64,000 bases of DNA, from contig OY754990.1 in the NCBI GenBank assembly GCA_963576475.1, positions 13,695,061 to 13,759,060 of the forward strand, given 5' to 3'. The translations under genes were made by a program, and so were the position numbers. This document shows positions 51,600-62,639 of the stretch, in pieces; position 1 is the first letter of the stretch; each line of letters begins with the position of its first letter. The notes under the pieces were generated by a model. The model worked only from the letters and a program-made list of their open reading frames with translations. It ran no database searches and was not told where the DNA came from. The stretch is from Molanna angustata. Lineage: Eukaryota > Arthropoda > Insecta > Trichoptera > Molannidae.

Positions 51600-52063
51600 A
51601 CAGACATATACCTTCCTTTGTTGTTAAATACATTAAGATTAAAATTAAACTGTTTGTAATTATAACTACCAAATATCTATGAAATACATTGGTTTTAACC
51701 ACACTTAAAAGATAACAATAAACCAATAAATACAATATTATTTACCTTTCGAATTTTACTGCTGTCGTTTCCTTTTGTTACAGGCCTAATGGACACAGGG
51801 GACTACAACCAGTGACCCAACTACATTCATTGTATTAAAACGTAGATTTGTATAGATTCATTTGCATTATATAACTTCTTTTCAACCGTTCAAAAACCAA
51901 CATTTTTATACACCTGCCATGTAAATTTTGTATATAACCACTAGTCTCAGTCTTGTAGAGCATTATTCTGACGATGTGCTTTGCACGAAACGCGTCAATA
52001 ATCAAATAAACACAATAGAACAATTACCAAGTATTTTTATATTTTTTATAACATATCAACGTA
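50901..52063 (+). mobile_element. Penelope-like element, right copy
   Basis: Mirror image of 49724-50886: nuclease ORF, about 360 bp non-coding 3' region, hammerhead-like motif, end near 52063. Confidence 0.85.
51962..52002 (+). ncRNA. Hammerhead-ribozyme-like motif, right arm
   Basis: Helix I ATTATT (51962-51967) with AATAAT (51997-52002), core CTGACGA (51968-51974), one extra T, helix II GTGC-TTT-GCAC (51976-51986), GAAA (51987-51990), 2-bp helix III from A-U and C-G with loop GC, then C51996 at the expected cleavage position. Type I topology with a very short helix III. Hammerhead motifs are known in Penelope-like elements. The single base between CTGANGA and helix II is unusual. No activity data. 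Confidence 0.65.
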
Positions 52064-52344
52064 AAATATCATATTCTGATTCGTTTCAGAATACAAAAAC
52101 GTCTAAATCAACAGGCGACCGTGAATAAAAGGATTTTGTATATAGTGTGATGCCATGAGTCCAGTATAAATTCAGTCAACCTTTTGACATTTCTCGTATA
52201 CTAAAATTCAGACGGATACATTTAGACGAATCAGAATAGGACATATTCTATAACGCTGATATAGGAATGTTCCAAAATAGGAATGTTCTTACTCCAAGTA
52301 AGTCACGTATTAGTTAAATTACCTATTCTACAGCCAAATTATAG
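52064..52344. other. Right flank of the palindrome, no gene
   Basis: Contains a small inverted repeat (TTCTGATTCGT near 52074, ACGAATCAGAA near 52226). No ORF recognised. Confidence 0.45.
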
Positions 52345-52755
52345 TCGAATCTCCCGTCCTTAAGACTCAAGTATAGAAACAGTTTTCTCAGGAATACAAT
52401 CGCACTAACCTCAACCAGCGAAAAGAGAAGAGTCGAGATGTGGAAGGAACCAACAGAGGTACTTCCAACGGGTCACCGACTACCATATGCAACCTGGAAA
52501 TCCCTCAATAGACTAAGGACGGGTGTAGGAAGGTGCAAGGTAAACCTGGACAGATGGAGAATGCAAGAGGATGACCTGGACATGGCATGCGAATGTGGGG
52601 AGACGCAGAACATGTCACAACTGCTGAACTGCCCGCTTATAGAAGGAGAGTGTTCTGAGGAGGATCTGTGGCAAGCGAATGAGAATGCTATTATGGCTGC
52701 TAATCACTGGAGGGACACAATATGGGTTCATTATCTTGGACACGGAAAGTAAACT
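52345..52755 (+). pseudogene. LINE C-terminal fragment
   Basis: ORF 52438-52752: EPTEVLPTGHRLPYATWKSL, NRLRTGVGRCKVNLDRW, CECGETQNMSQLLNCPL and EEDLWQANENAIMAANHW. Close copy of 22640-23090 but without its stops, so this copy is younger. It ends ACACGGAAAGTAAACTAAGT. Only the zinc-like C-terminal region is present. Confidence 0.75.
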
Positions 52756-52919
52756 AAGTAAGTAACTGTTCTTCCTCCACCACCACCCGTTCTGCTTATG
52801 GGGACTAATAACGGCTCCTTGCAAAACTCTGAAAGAACACATAAAGAACATACGAAGAGTCCGGAAAACTCTAAAACCTTGCAGACACTGCACTTAATGT
52901 GCCAAAGAGAGCTAATCAT

Positions 52920-53560
52920 GTTGAAACAACTGGCTCACTGCTCAGTGATAGTGAAGATAATAGTGCACCGAATTTAAGAAAGAAAGTCTTGAAAGCCCTA
53001 AAGTTGCTCTTCGTGGCTACAAGGTCCGCATGTCCAATGGGTCCAAAGAAATTCCCTCGGACATCGTCGTAGAGTTCTCGTCGGAAAGTTGACACGGAGA
53101 AGTTAGTGCATTCCCATAGGATATGCTCAGAAGTCACAAAGCTGACATGAGGACGAATCGGATAAGTGAAAACGAGAGATAACTTTTGAAACTGCCGTGT
53201 CCAGTAAGGAATTGCGTGGTCCAATAATCGGGAACAATCCACGAGGAAAAAATTCGAGTCCTCACATCAGGAAGAAATGAAAATGTCAGTCTGCCCACGG
53301 AAGAAGAAGACCAGCGACGTTACCAAGCATCTAAAAGAGAACTCCGGGCCAAGTTCTCGATCTCTCCACGAACTGTGGGTAAATTTACAGGTGGGAGAGA
53401 AACACCACCCAAAATTGAGCTTCGGCCTCTATACAGGTTGTGAATTGAAGCTCGTCGCTGTGTTTCCAGATCAAGGGGAGCCATACCTGTGAGAATAGAA
53501 AGTGTGTCGGTAACGCAGGTTCTGTAAGCCTTTGCTAAAGCTATTAGAACTGTCAAAACG
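52920..53560 (-). pseudogene. R1-clade LINE, end of RNase H region and C-terminus
   Basis: Minus strand: ALAKAYRTCVTDTLSILTG, MAPLDLETQRRASIHNLYRG (53540-53410), then after a frameshift DHAIPYWTRQFQKL, SEHILWECTNFSVSTFRREL and TKSNFRAFKTFFLKF. KAYRTxxTD...LxGxxPLDL is a well-known string of R1-type elements. Both ORFs are truncated. Confidence 0.75.
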
Positions 53561-53859
53561 TTCTTATTTTAATTCACACCTAATTGGAAGCGTACCTATT
53601 AGTTATTTTTACAGCAGTCCACGATATTTTAGTTAATATGAAAACATCAGGCATGTACGGAAAAAATAAAAATAGACAATTTACGCGTGTTGCGTAATGT
53701 TGAAAATAAAAACCAAAAAATATCAGTGCAGGTAAATTGAAATTTTAGGTTAGGCGACATGACATAATATATAAACATGGCCGAACAGTGCGCAATACGC
53801 ATGCGTAGTCTGCACCATAGACAATTTGAGTTCAAATTATTATCTCTTCTTCTTGTTCT

Positions 53860-54190
53860 TTCATTAGGCCCAAGACCCGTTTTATGTTGCATTTTCAGCC
53901 TCCCGTGATGTGGACTGCCAACTATCTCGCCATCATTTTGGTGGACGTCCTCGTGGTCGAGACCCCTCCGGTACGTTGTCTCGGGATATCTTTGGGATCC
54001 TATCTTCGGACATGCTGCTGATGTGTTCGTTCCAGTACCTTCTCCTTTGGCGCCCCCATCTTACGATGTCCTCAGCTTCGCAGATTCTTCGGATCTCTGT
54101 ATTTCTGACTCGTCACGAAGACTTTTGCCAGCTATGCATCGCTATGGTATGCATATCTTGTAGATCTACGGTATTTTGTAGATCTACGGT
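53860..54190 (-). mobile_element. RTE-like LINE C-terminal fragment, degenerate
   Basis: Inverse of the region homologous to 61075-61480 (GATGTGGACTGCCAACTATC, TCGCCATC, CTTACGATGTCCTC). Several frameshifts; not translatable for more than short blocks. Confidence 0.6.
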
Positions 54191-55079
54191 GCACTAATTT
54201 TGTAGATTTTAGTTTTAGGAACAACGTCAGTAATATAATACGAAATTAACGACAAATGACTTTTATTTAATAGAATTTTAGAACGTTCCTATTTAAGTTC
54301 AAAGAGTTACTGAATTGGACCTACTGTTGCTTGTTGTATTTTCGATAGTCGGACCATTGCGGGACATCCTAAAACAATGGTGATTGAAAAGCCTGGAAAC
54401 ACTATTCTATTTGAGTTTTCCTTGTGCTATGGGCAACTGCGAAATTTGAACATATGTCTGATCCGTCCCTGACAAAAGTACCCGAATATAGCAAAAAGCA
54501 GCAGTTGGTTTTGCTAGCACCTGACAGGCGTGTTAAATTGAGTGTATATTTATGTGTGGGTGGCTTACTGATTTTACTATTAAAAATATTAATAGTAAAA
54601 ACTTTAAAAATATATATAAGTAGCACATACAGATTATACTCATAAATAATATAGGTAGGTATGTAGACTCATTGACATTTAAAGAGTTATATTTAATTAT
54701 AGCACAAGCTTTAAATCGTTTAAAATTCTACTTTCAACAACAAATTCATCTTTTGGTCAAAGATATTATGGAGTCAAAGTCCTTGGAGTTAAAGTACTTG
54801 TCAATGCATTTATTTTGATTCCATTGAGTGAAAAAAAGGCTTACAACATAAAAACATTTAAAAATGAATAAAAAATGCAGACAAAATTTTAATCAATAAA
54901 TTACTTTACGAAAACCTAAAATGAGATACACACAACCAGTCATACATATAATTTTTATACATATATAATTATTCTGTACGTGTGTATGTCACTGAACTCT
55001 TAAACTGCTGGACCGATTTCAATGAAACCAAATGTCATACAACTGTTCAAATGAACACCTCGGCACAGGACTTTCTACC
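54191..55079. other. AT-rich stretch, no gene
   Basis: 54150-54210 has a double GTAGATCTACGG palindrome-like repeat. 54990-55030 has the CTGCTGGACCGATTT phrase also seen near 29070. Otherwise nothing recognised. Confidence 0.5.
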
Positions 55080-55330
55080 AGGACTGATAACATGATATAT
55101 TAAAACCGCCTAATACACTATGAAGTTACATATTATGTGTTAGTAAGGGTAACTATACTTATAGGCATATAACGCTAAATCTAGTGACTGAAAACATGAT
55201 ATATTAAAACCACACTATGAAGTTACATATGTGTTAGTAAGGGTAACTATCACTTGCGTAAAAAGGGTTTAAGTAAACGTAATTTAAGTTATCGGAAAAC
55301 CCAACATTTGTTGATTTTTTGCATTTCATG
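55080..55330 (-). repeat. Dispersed repeat DR-F, uninterrupted copy
   Basis: Inverse of the sequence flanking the foldback element at 27400-27543/28728-28835. It shows the joined site (CTGAAAACATGATATATTAA) with no insert. A ~110-bp part is tandemly duplicated (AAGTTACATAT...GGGTAACTAT). Confidence 0.75.
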
Positions 55331-55599
55331 CCCAAACCTGACTTAAAAAGAAAAAAAAACATCACGAACATTCACTTTGATTATACGCTCTCTGTAGTGT
55401 AATGATTCAAGATTATTCCAGGGATGCTGATAGTTTAGTTAGGTATGTGCTGCTTTAAGAAACAAAGCTGTTTTCGGTTCTTTAGTGAAGGTGTTATTGA
55501 ACCAGAGTTGATGTTTAATATACAATGCAATGTGTACTATGGAAATAAGGTTATGACCTGACAAATATATCAAAAATAAAGATTACAGAGATGTTAGGT

Positions 55600-57220
55600 A
55601 CCTACATACATACATACATACCATCACGCCGTATCCCTACTTGGGGTAGGCAGAGAGGACCGAACGCCAGACACCTCTATCTTGACATACATGTTTTGCC
55701 TCATTTACATCCATGCATCGCGTCATACATGCTCTCCTATTATTCTGACTTGGTATATTACCATCTTTTAAAATCTCATTTATACGATCATGCCAACTCT
55801 TTCTCGGGCGGCCACGACCTCTCATTCCACTCTTTTCAGCCTTGTAAACAAAAACAATACAATGTTCACATATAAATCATAATTTAAAAAGGTATACAAT
55901 TTCCATCATATAATTCATAATAACCCTCTTTAATTGAGATAAAATCTCGTGTTAAAAGAGGGGAGTATCTATTTAATATTGTTACATTTACCAAAACATT
56001 GTACATCTACTAAAAAATATGAAGCTACACAAAACAAGAATGAAATAACAAAAAATAAATAAATAAATCAGTACAATTTTTTAATTTTATTTTTAAATAT
56101 ATTATAATTTTTTTCGAATCTAAGACTCAAAGGGAGTTCATTAAACCACTTAGTACCTTTATACTTATAGAAATGTTGTGAGGCAGTTGTACCTATGTAA
56201 AAGAGGAATGGTAATACATCCTTGTGAATTTATTCTGCTGCTTATAGAAAATGACAATTATTGGTTTGAATTTGTAAGAATATCTTTATGAATTTGGAAC
56301 AATGAGATTTTTTTGTAGGTATTTTCAACAGTTGAAACTTTAAATTCTTGAAATACATTAATAGTTGGATAATCAAATCTCTTTTTTAATATAATTTTAA
56401 TAATGATTCTTTGAAAAACTTCTAAAGGCACTAAAGTGGTTTTAAAATCTCCCCCCCAACATATAATGCCATATTGTAAGATGGATTGAAATAATGAAAA
56501 ATATATTGTTTTAAGCAAGTTTGTTTGAAGTATATTTCTTAGTCTCAGAAAAATAAAAATTAGCTTATTAAGGCGTTCAACAGTAGTAGTTACATATATG
56601 TAATTTCCATTTCGTACTGCTTTCAATAATAATGCCTAGGTATCGGATGTTATTTTTAGTGGATAATTTAATACTTTCTTTGTCAGGCGCACATCGTTCA
56701 TTCTCTCCACATGTCCGAACCATCGTAGTGTATTTACTTTCATTCAACTCACAATATCTCTTTCAATCTTACATTCTCGTCTGATGTCCACATTCCTTAT
56801 CCTATCATAGATCGTTCTACCACACATTCGTCTTAGGGGCCTCATTTCCACAGCGTTAATTTTACTATCATGCGTCTTCTGCCATGTCCATGTCTCACTT
56901 GCATACATTAATGTTGGTACGACTATTGCATTGTGCACAGCGAGCTTTGCTGGCCTTGAGATAATTGGGTCGGCCATTATTGTTCTTAATGCACCATTTA
57001 CTCTATTTGCTGCCGTTACCCTTCTTTCTATATCCTTTTCCAGTCTTCCATCACGCTGAAACATACTTCCTAGATACAAATATTCATCCACTTGTTCTAG
57101 TAATTCATTATTCACTCGTATTTCGCATTCTGTTCTTCTTTCGCTTTTTTCAATAATCATTACTTTAGACTTATCTCCATTCATTCTCAGTCCATTTTGG
57201 ATGCATCCCTCGAATACCAT
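55600..57220 (-). mobile_element. RTE-like LINE, interrupted by another LINE
   Basis: Right part 57220-56665: FEGCIQNGLRMNGDKSKVMI, QVDEYLYLGSMFQRDGRLE, LAVHNAIVVPTLMYASETW, EMRPLRRMCGRTIYDRIRN. Left part 55845-55600: KSWHDRINEILKDGNI, RGVWRSVLSAYPK and the CATA tail. The two parts join across 55845-56665 compared with the copy at 43960-44450, where AGCCTTGTA and TTTTTTTGTCAG are adjacent. Confidence 0.8.
55846..56664 (-). mobile_element. Jockey/CR1-like LINE nested in the RTE element
   Basis: Minus-strand ORF 56626-56258: VERLNKLIFIFLRLRNILQT, YFSLFQSILQYGIICWGGDF, LEVFQRIIIKIILKKRFDYP. LxQSxLxYGIxxWG is a usual thumb motif. It is followed by an AT-rich 3' region to 55850. 5'-truncated, in the same orientation as its host. 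Confidence 0.75.
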
Positions 57221-58019
57221 TTTTACTAAGCGGCAATGTTAGGCACATGTTTTCGAAAATAGTAAGTGCCGGGTAAACTAAAATACAACAGGCAACAATA
57301 CCATCTCAACAATAGTTTCCTTCTTAGGTGAGACGAGACTGGTGTGTTGTGGTGACCATAAACAATACAATACATAGGTAGCATATTCAGAATAATCAAA
57401 ATGGGTACTATTGGATGACAATTGATTTTGGAAAACGAAAGCAATTGTTATTGGATTCAATACAATCATAACATTTCAGAATAACTACCAATATCCTTCT
57501 CTATCTTGCATTTTCTCTTTATGGAAATTTTCAATTAAGGTAAAATTAGAAAAATGTAAATTTTGTTTAATTTATAATGCCCAATGTGCACTTTGCTTTG
57601 TGGATGTGTGATTTGGGAGTATGTTTGCTTTGTGCACTAGCGCAATAAAAAATAGGTAGGCCCTATGTAGTATCTGCCCAGGGCCCCACAAATTCACGAT
57701 TCGCCCCTGTTTAGCCTTTTTTGAATATGTTTAATGAGATATATGTATATTATAATGATCTTTGATTTCTCTTTGAGATGAGGGTACCGGATAGAATTCT
57801 TAAAGGATGTCCGGCTAAGATAGCCTTCCACATGATCAAACCTCGCATAGAGAAGCCACAAAGGACTTCTCAAGTATCATGGAGTATGTAAAAATTATTT
57901 TTCAAGCAAAACTTTGTCGGCTCCTTGTTGCACTGATGCAGATGTACATTTTTCTATCTAAAATACATACAATAATTTTTCGTTGACACAGTGGAAGTTC
58001 ATAATTATTAATTGAATAA
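57221..58019. other. Unassigned, no gene
   Basis: 57640-57715 ends AGGGCCCCACAAATTC, ATTCGCCCCTG, wording of a hAT 3' end. 57325-57380 (GAGACTGGTGTGTTGTGG) has a weak relative at 43780-43810. No ORF of value. Confidence 0.45.
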
Positions 58020-58233
58020 ATTATCCAACTGTCGATTTGTTCAGGAGAACTTTGTTCTCTTAACATATCGACAATGTTTCAAGCCAGAATACGCGAGATT
58101 TGTATGCAGAGGTCTACTTTTTTCACGGCTTTTCCAACTTTGAAGTCAAAAAACACCAACTTAGAGGCTTCGCAGCATATATGTTCCATACACGGATTTA
58201 CTCAGAATTCGGAGTAGAACATTTCGTGTGTCT

Positions 58234-58296
<63 letters not shown>

Positions 58297-59130
58297 TGTG
58301 TGTCTCCCCCCCCTTATAACTTTTGATCCGCTCAATTTACAGAGCCTTAAATTTCATAATATATAAACAGTTACAGGCCTACAAAACTTTTATACTCGGA
58401 ATTTTGAATTTTTGTTTCAGTCAGGGGTTATCAACTTTTGAATTTTTATTTTATTTTTCCATATATCTCAGAAACCATAAAAGCTAGAACGCTGAAAATT
58501 GGTACAAACATAGACAAATACAAAATCTCAAATTATTTTTTTTCAAAAAAATTCCAGGATTTCTCAAACATTTTTTATTAAGAAAAGTATTTTTTTTATG
58601 ATAAATTTATGAGTTTAACTGCCTATATTTCCAAACTTTTTAAAAATATCGAAAAAACCGAAACACCCCAACTAGATAATTTAATTTTCTATAAAAAATA
58701 TTAACATTGTATTTGTACATCTCAATTTTTTTTTAACAATTTTTATAAAAATTGAATTTAGTGACGACATCGCTTCATACAATTTATATGGCAGTCGCCT
58801 ATACACAATATGTAAGAAGACTTAATAGTTTGATAGGATTTTAATATCCAAACATACATACAGAACCATCATGCTGTTTTCATATTCCGGGAAGGAAAAG
58901 AGGACTGACCTCCATACTGTCCTATCTTGACATACATACCAACATGTGTTAAAATTTTCAATAATTTGGATTTATGGGTTTATAGTTTGATTTTTATTCT
59001 TCAACTATACATACTATCGCTATCGACAGTTGGATCTCATGTGTTACATGCAACTAGTATAAATATAAACATTCTGTCATTATTGTACAATATTCTCTCT
59101 AATACAAACCTGCCACAGTATCCATCCATA
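58020..59130 (+). repeat. Dispersed repeat DR-B, longest copy
   Basis: Begins with the hairpin TGTCGAT...ATCGACA around GAGAAC-TTT-GTTCTC (58030-58073) and continues through all blocks of the family. An RTE-like tail lies inside it at 58855-58945 (AGGAAAAGAGGACTGACCTC). It contains the GT tract at 58225-58304. Confidence 0.75.
58225..58304. repeat. (GT)n microsatellite inside DR-B
   Basis: Expansion of a GTGTGTCTGTGTGTCC segment that is short in the other DR-B copies (4003-4017, 24030, 62942-62952). Confidence 0.93.
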
Positions 59131-59189
59131 ACTATCCATCCCTAACATGGTTAGTATTTAGCATTTAGGTCGGACTCTGCATTTGGACC

Positions 59190-59370
59190 TAAGTGTATTT
59201 CTTCTTCTTCTTCTTTAAGTATACCTTGTTGATCCGTTATTCAGAAACTATGCCTCCTGGGATGACGAAGTCCAACTATTCTTCCATCTCTTGGGCGGTC
59301 TTCCGGTAGACGGCGACCAGAGGGGATTTTATTTGCTGCATTATATGCAAGTCTATCTATACTGTTTGAA
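59190..59370 (-). mobile_element. LINE C-terminal remnant
   Basis: GATGACGAAGTCCAACTATT and CCATCTCTTGGGCGGTCTTC resemble the minus strand of a GRPPKRW-type RT tail. Degenerate. Confidence 0.4.
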
Positions 59371-59439
59371 ATTTTAATACAAAAAAAATACACAAAAATG
59401 CATTCAAAGATTGTAAAAATTCAAAGAAAATTATCTATG

Positions 59440-59960
59440 ATTTGCCATATCAATGTGAAATAAATTTCATATTTGTATGAAAAATTTATATAAAAGAAGT
59501 AAAATAGCTTCTTTATGGGTCTGTAAAATTGAGTGATCAAACTTCATATTGATATTGTATGTGTCTCTATAGATAAGTGTATTGTATTACTCTTCACTAT
59601 TATCTTCCTCAAGTGGTAGGCAGTGAGAACCGAACACCGCATTCTTCTATCTTGACACATACATCGCCTCATCAACATTGATATACTGTCTCATACATCT
59701 TGCTAGTAATGCAATTTTACTTAAAATTTCTCATGTAGAAAATATCAACAGGTATCATGTAGAGTTTCGTGACAATGTTTTCGTGTGTATGGTGTATTGT
59801 GAAAATTTTTGTCCTTTGGGAATCTTATATTTGTTTAAGAATCTAATAGAAATCTACTTCATAAAAATGCATTCAGAGATTGTCAACATTTCAAGAAGAA
59901 AAAAATGAACGCTTACTATGGTGCGGAGAGTTTAGTGTTGGCCACAACCCACTCGTTTAT
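59440..59960 (+). repeat. Dispersed repeat DR-E, copy with LINE tail inside
   Basis: Parallels 33540-33960: GGGTCTGTAAAATTGAGTGA, GTGGTAGGCAGTGAGAACCG, GTTGGCCACAACCCACT. 59961-60350 after it shows only AT-rich sequence and (AAAT)n. Confidence 0.65.
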
Positions 59961-60354
59961 TGTGTTTTGTTAATATTTAATGATTTGTGTCATACTGTAC
60001 TGGATTTGTAATAAATAAATATATATCCGAAAACTATGATACTAGAAAAGTGTTGAAGTACTATTCCAAGTCGGTACCTCACACAAACAAACAAATAAAT
60101 AAATAAACATTGCGTTCATGATTAGTTATCATTGGTATTCAGGAGTAATGGAACCGTGAAAGAAACTGATAAACATATGATTAAATATGCTAATTAGCTT
60201 AACGTTTTATATTAGGGACACATAGGTATATCCGACAAGTACATAGGTATATCCGCCAAAGGTTCAAATAATGCTCCTTAAGCAAATTCAAATGGGTAAT
60301 TCTTGAATTAATTATAGTTTTCGGCAAATATATTAGCGCAATTTTTTTTCTTGT

Positions 60355-60665
60355 TGGGTAGATGTGGTTGAAATGTCCGGAACGTGTAGACTATAAGGTA
60401 TACCTGATGGTGTTTGAGGCTCTGAACGATTTGGCTCCACAATACATTCAAGAACTGTGCCAAAAGAAGGTTCCATCAAGACAGCTTACATTGAGATCAT
60501 CTGGATCACAGAGTACCAACTCTTTAAAAGAATTGGAGTCAATAGATAACAGTTTCAGTGTGAACGAGCCTTTGAAATAGAATACATTGCCCCTTGACAT
60601 ACGTGAAGCTCAAAACATTGACACCTTGAGTAGACTACTTAAGACTGGTATGTTTCTGTGAACCA
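60355..60665 (+). pseudogene. CR1/L2-like LINE, C-terminus
   Basis: Plus strand: WLKCPERVDYKVYLMVFEAL, NDLAPQYIQELCQKK, RQLTLRSSGSQS, then after a frameshift WNTLPLDIREAQNIDTLSRL and LKTGMFL with a stop. WLxxxxRxxYKxxLxxFxALxxxAPxYI is the hallmark end of CR1/L2-type ORF2. No 5' part present. Confidence 0.8.
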
Positions 60666-60689
60666 ACAAATTAGCTACAGCGCCCTTGG

Positions 60690-60940
60690 AGTGAACTTGT
60701 ATCATTAAACAATAGAGACGAAGTTGTAATATTATAGAAGAACCAGGAACTCAAGGCAACGTTCACCAATTATGCCTTCTTATTGAGTTCCCTATCAATG
60801 CAATTTTTGAAAGTTCTATGTATTTGAATAATGAGTAACAGTTCACCTGAAAATAGGACATTATTACTATTGCCATCTATGAAGTAACGAAGAAACCTTT
60901 TTGTAACGCCATCTATTGAGAAGTTGGTTTAGTTGTAAAC
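60690..60940 (-). repeat. Dispersed repeat DR-A, inverted copy
   Basis: AGACGAAGTTGTAATATTAT and GAGTTCCCTATCAATGC, GAAGTAACGAAGAAACCT, CGCCATCTATTGAGAAG: inverse of 18280-18700. Confidence 0.7.
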
Positions 60941-61074
60941 AATGAAAGCACCAGGCCTTATAATATATCGTATATCTTATTGTTAAAATTTCTTAAAAAC
61001 ACACAACATTGAATTTTAACTTAATTTTGAACTTATTTTTTTCTCCAAAACCTACTCCTGTTTACGTTTTATTT

Positions 61075-61480
61075 CTTCTTCCTTTTCATAGATCCGAAGA
61101 TCTGTTTCTACCGCTATTCTGTCTCCTGCGATGTGGACTGCCAACTATCTCGCCATCTCTTTGGAAGTCTTCCTGTGAACGATAAGTGGGAGTCTATATT
61201 CATCCATTCTGTTAACATGTGAGCTCCAATATCGCCTCCGCTGTCTTCCCCATCTGACGATGTCTTCCGTACTACACTTTTTTCTTATTTCAGTATTTCG
61301 AATTCGGTTGCTTAGTGTGTTTCCGGTTATACATCTCAATGTCCTCATCTCTGATGTTCTCAACTGCTTTATGTTTCGTCGTATAGACTACCGCTGCTAG
61401 TGATGTTTATTCCCAGGTATTTAAAGTCCATCACTTGCTCTATTATGTTATTTTCTACGACTAATTTACATCTCAACGTT
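61075..61480 (-). pseudogene. RTE-like LINE C-terminal fragment
   Basis: Minus strand: MRTSEMRTLRCITGNTLSNR, IRNTEIRKKCSTEDIVRWG, RRRYWSSHVNRMDEYRLPL. Same family as 42640-43760 and 53860-54190. Confidence 0.75.
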
Positions 61481-61699
61481 TTATTTACAATAATTTATTT
61501 ATTTATTAAAAAATTCAACACAGACAGCGTTTGCTGGTATGAGTGTTGACATACATTTTGGTTTATATTGACATTTTGTTAGATTAATACCTACATGTTA
61601 TATAATGAGATGAACATGACATTACAATGAAGTTTACAAAAAAATGAAAATTCAACCATAGTGGAGCCCAAAACAGTTAGCCGGGTGTACAGGAAAGCT
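61481..61699. other. AT-rich, no gene
   Basis: Begins with an ATTTATTTATT tract at 61491-61506, probably the tail of the minus-strand LINE fragment to its right. Confidence 0.4.
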
Positions 61700-62100
61700 A
61701 TTTGAAAGCACTATCATGCAGTATATTATGTTGTTTTAACTTTTTTTTGAAGAAATGGAGTTTTTGGCAGTGCTTAATGTCATCTGGTAGGTGATTATAA
61801 AAATTATTGCTGGTGGATGGATAATAGTCCTTTGTTTAGTCTGTCTGTTCTATTGCTAATGTTTCTTAGGTTGTTTCTTTGTCTAGTGTCGTAGTTATGT
61901 ATGTCACTAACAGTTTCCAGGAGTGTGTTGTGTTTAAGTAAGTCATGTTTGATTTTATAAATGTACATTATTTTTTCATAGTTTATAATATGTTGTATTG
62001 TGGGTTCTGATACTATTTCATATACAGTTTGTGTAGGTGTTGCCAGTGTAGTCCGTATATAGTTTTAAGTGCCTTGGTTAGCATCCTTCCTGTAGTCCCA
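61700..62100 (-). mobile_element. LINE C-terminal fragment
   Basis: Minus strand: YIKHDLL-type KIKHDLLKHNTLLETVSD, IHNYDTRQRNNLRNISNR, with frameshifts afterwards. HNYxTRxxxNLR is typical of CR1/jockey-like ORF2 ends. Confidence 0.55.
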
Positions 62101-62639
62101 ATCAACTACTTTGAGCAATGTGACCAAACACAATATTATATGTTATATGCTCCTTCTCAGTGCACCGATAACTCCTGATATTTTACTATGCAAATTATTA
62201 GGTACTTATATGTTAAATCAAGGCATATAGCCCTCTAAATAATTATAAGAATTGCCTAAAAAAGTACACTTTACATTCCACGAAAGTAGTTAATTTATTG
62301 TGCGATACATAGATGTCATGTCATAGCTGTGTCATTTTATTAAAATAAGTACCTAATATGACATTTTCATGTTGTCATCAGTTTTGACGTTCCATTAAGC
62401 GGCTGTCAGAAATTGAGATGAAAAACAAATTAGGAAAATTATTATGAAGATTATTTGGGAATTAAGAAACACAATATCATTTTATATTTTCTCCCTGGCA
62501 ACTTCAAACAAATCGATATGGTATTGTATATAATGTGGCTGAAGATTCGAACGTTCTAACGGAATGAACTAACGGATCAATGGTCAGGATACAATAGTGA
62601 TAACCCAAGGAAAAAATATTTATTTATTTATTTATTATA
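62101..62639. other. Unassigned, no gene
   Basis: No recognised motif; (ATTT)n at 62620-62640. Confidence 0.5.

Larger units (their letters stand above)
49724..52063. repeat. 2.34-kb palindrome, two 1,163-bp arms and a 14-bp spacer
   Basis: Left arm 49724-50886, spacer ATGATGGCGGGATT (50887-50900), right arm 50901-52063. Positions pair as x and 101787-x. All ORFs translate identically in both arms and every stretch I compared base by base matched, so the arms are identical or almost so. Sequence diverges immediately outside 49724 and 52063. Confidence 0.95.
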
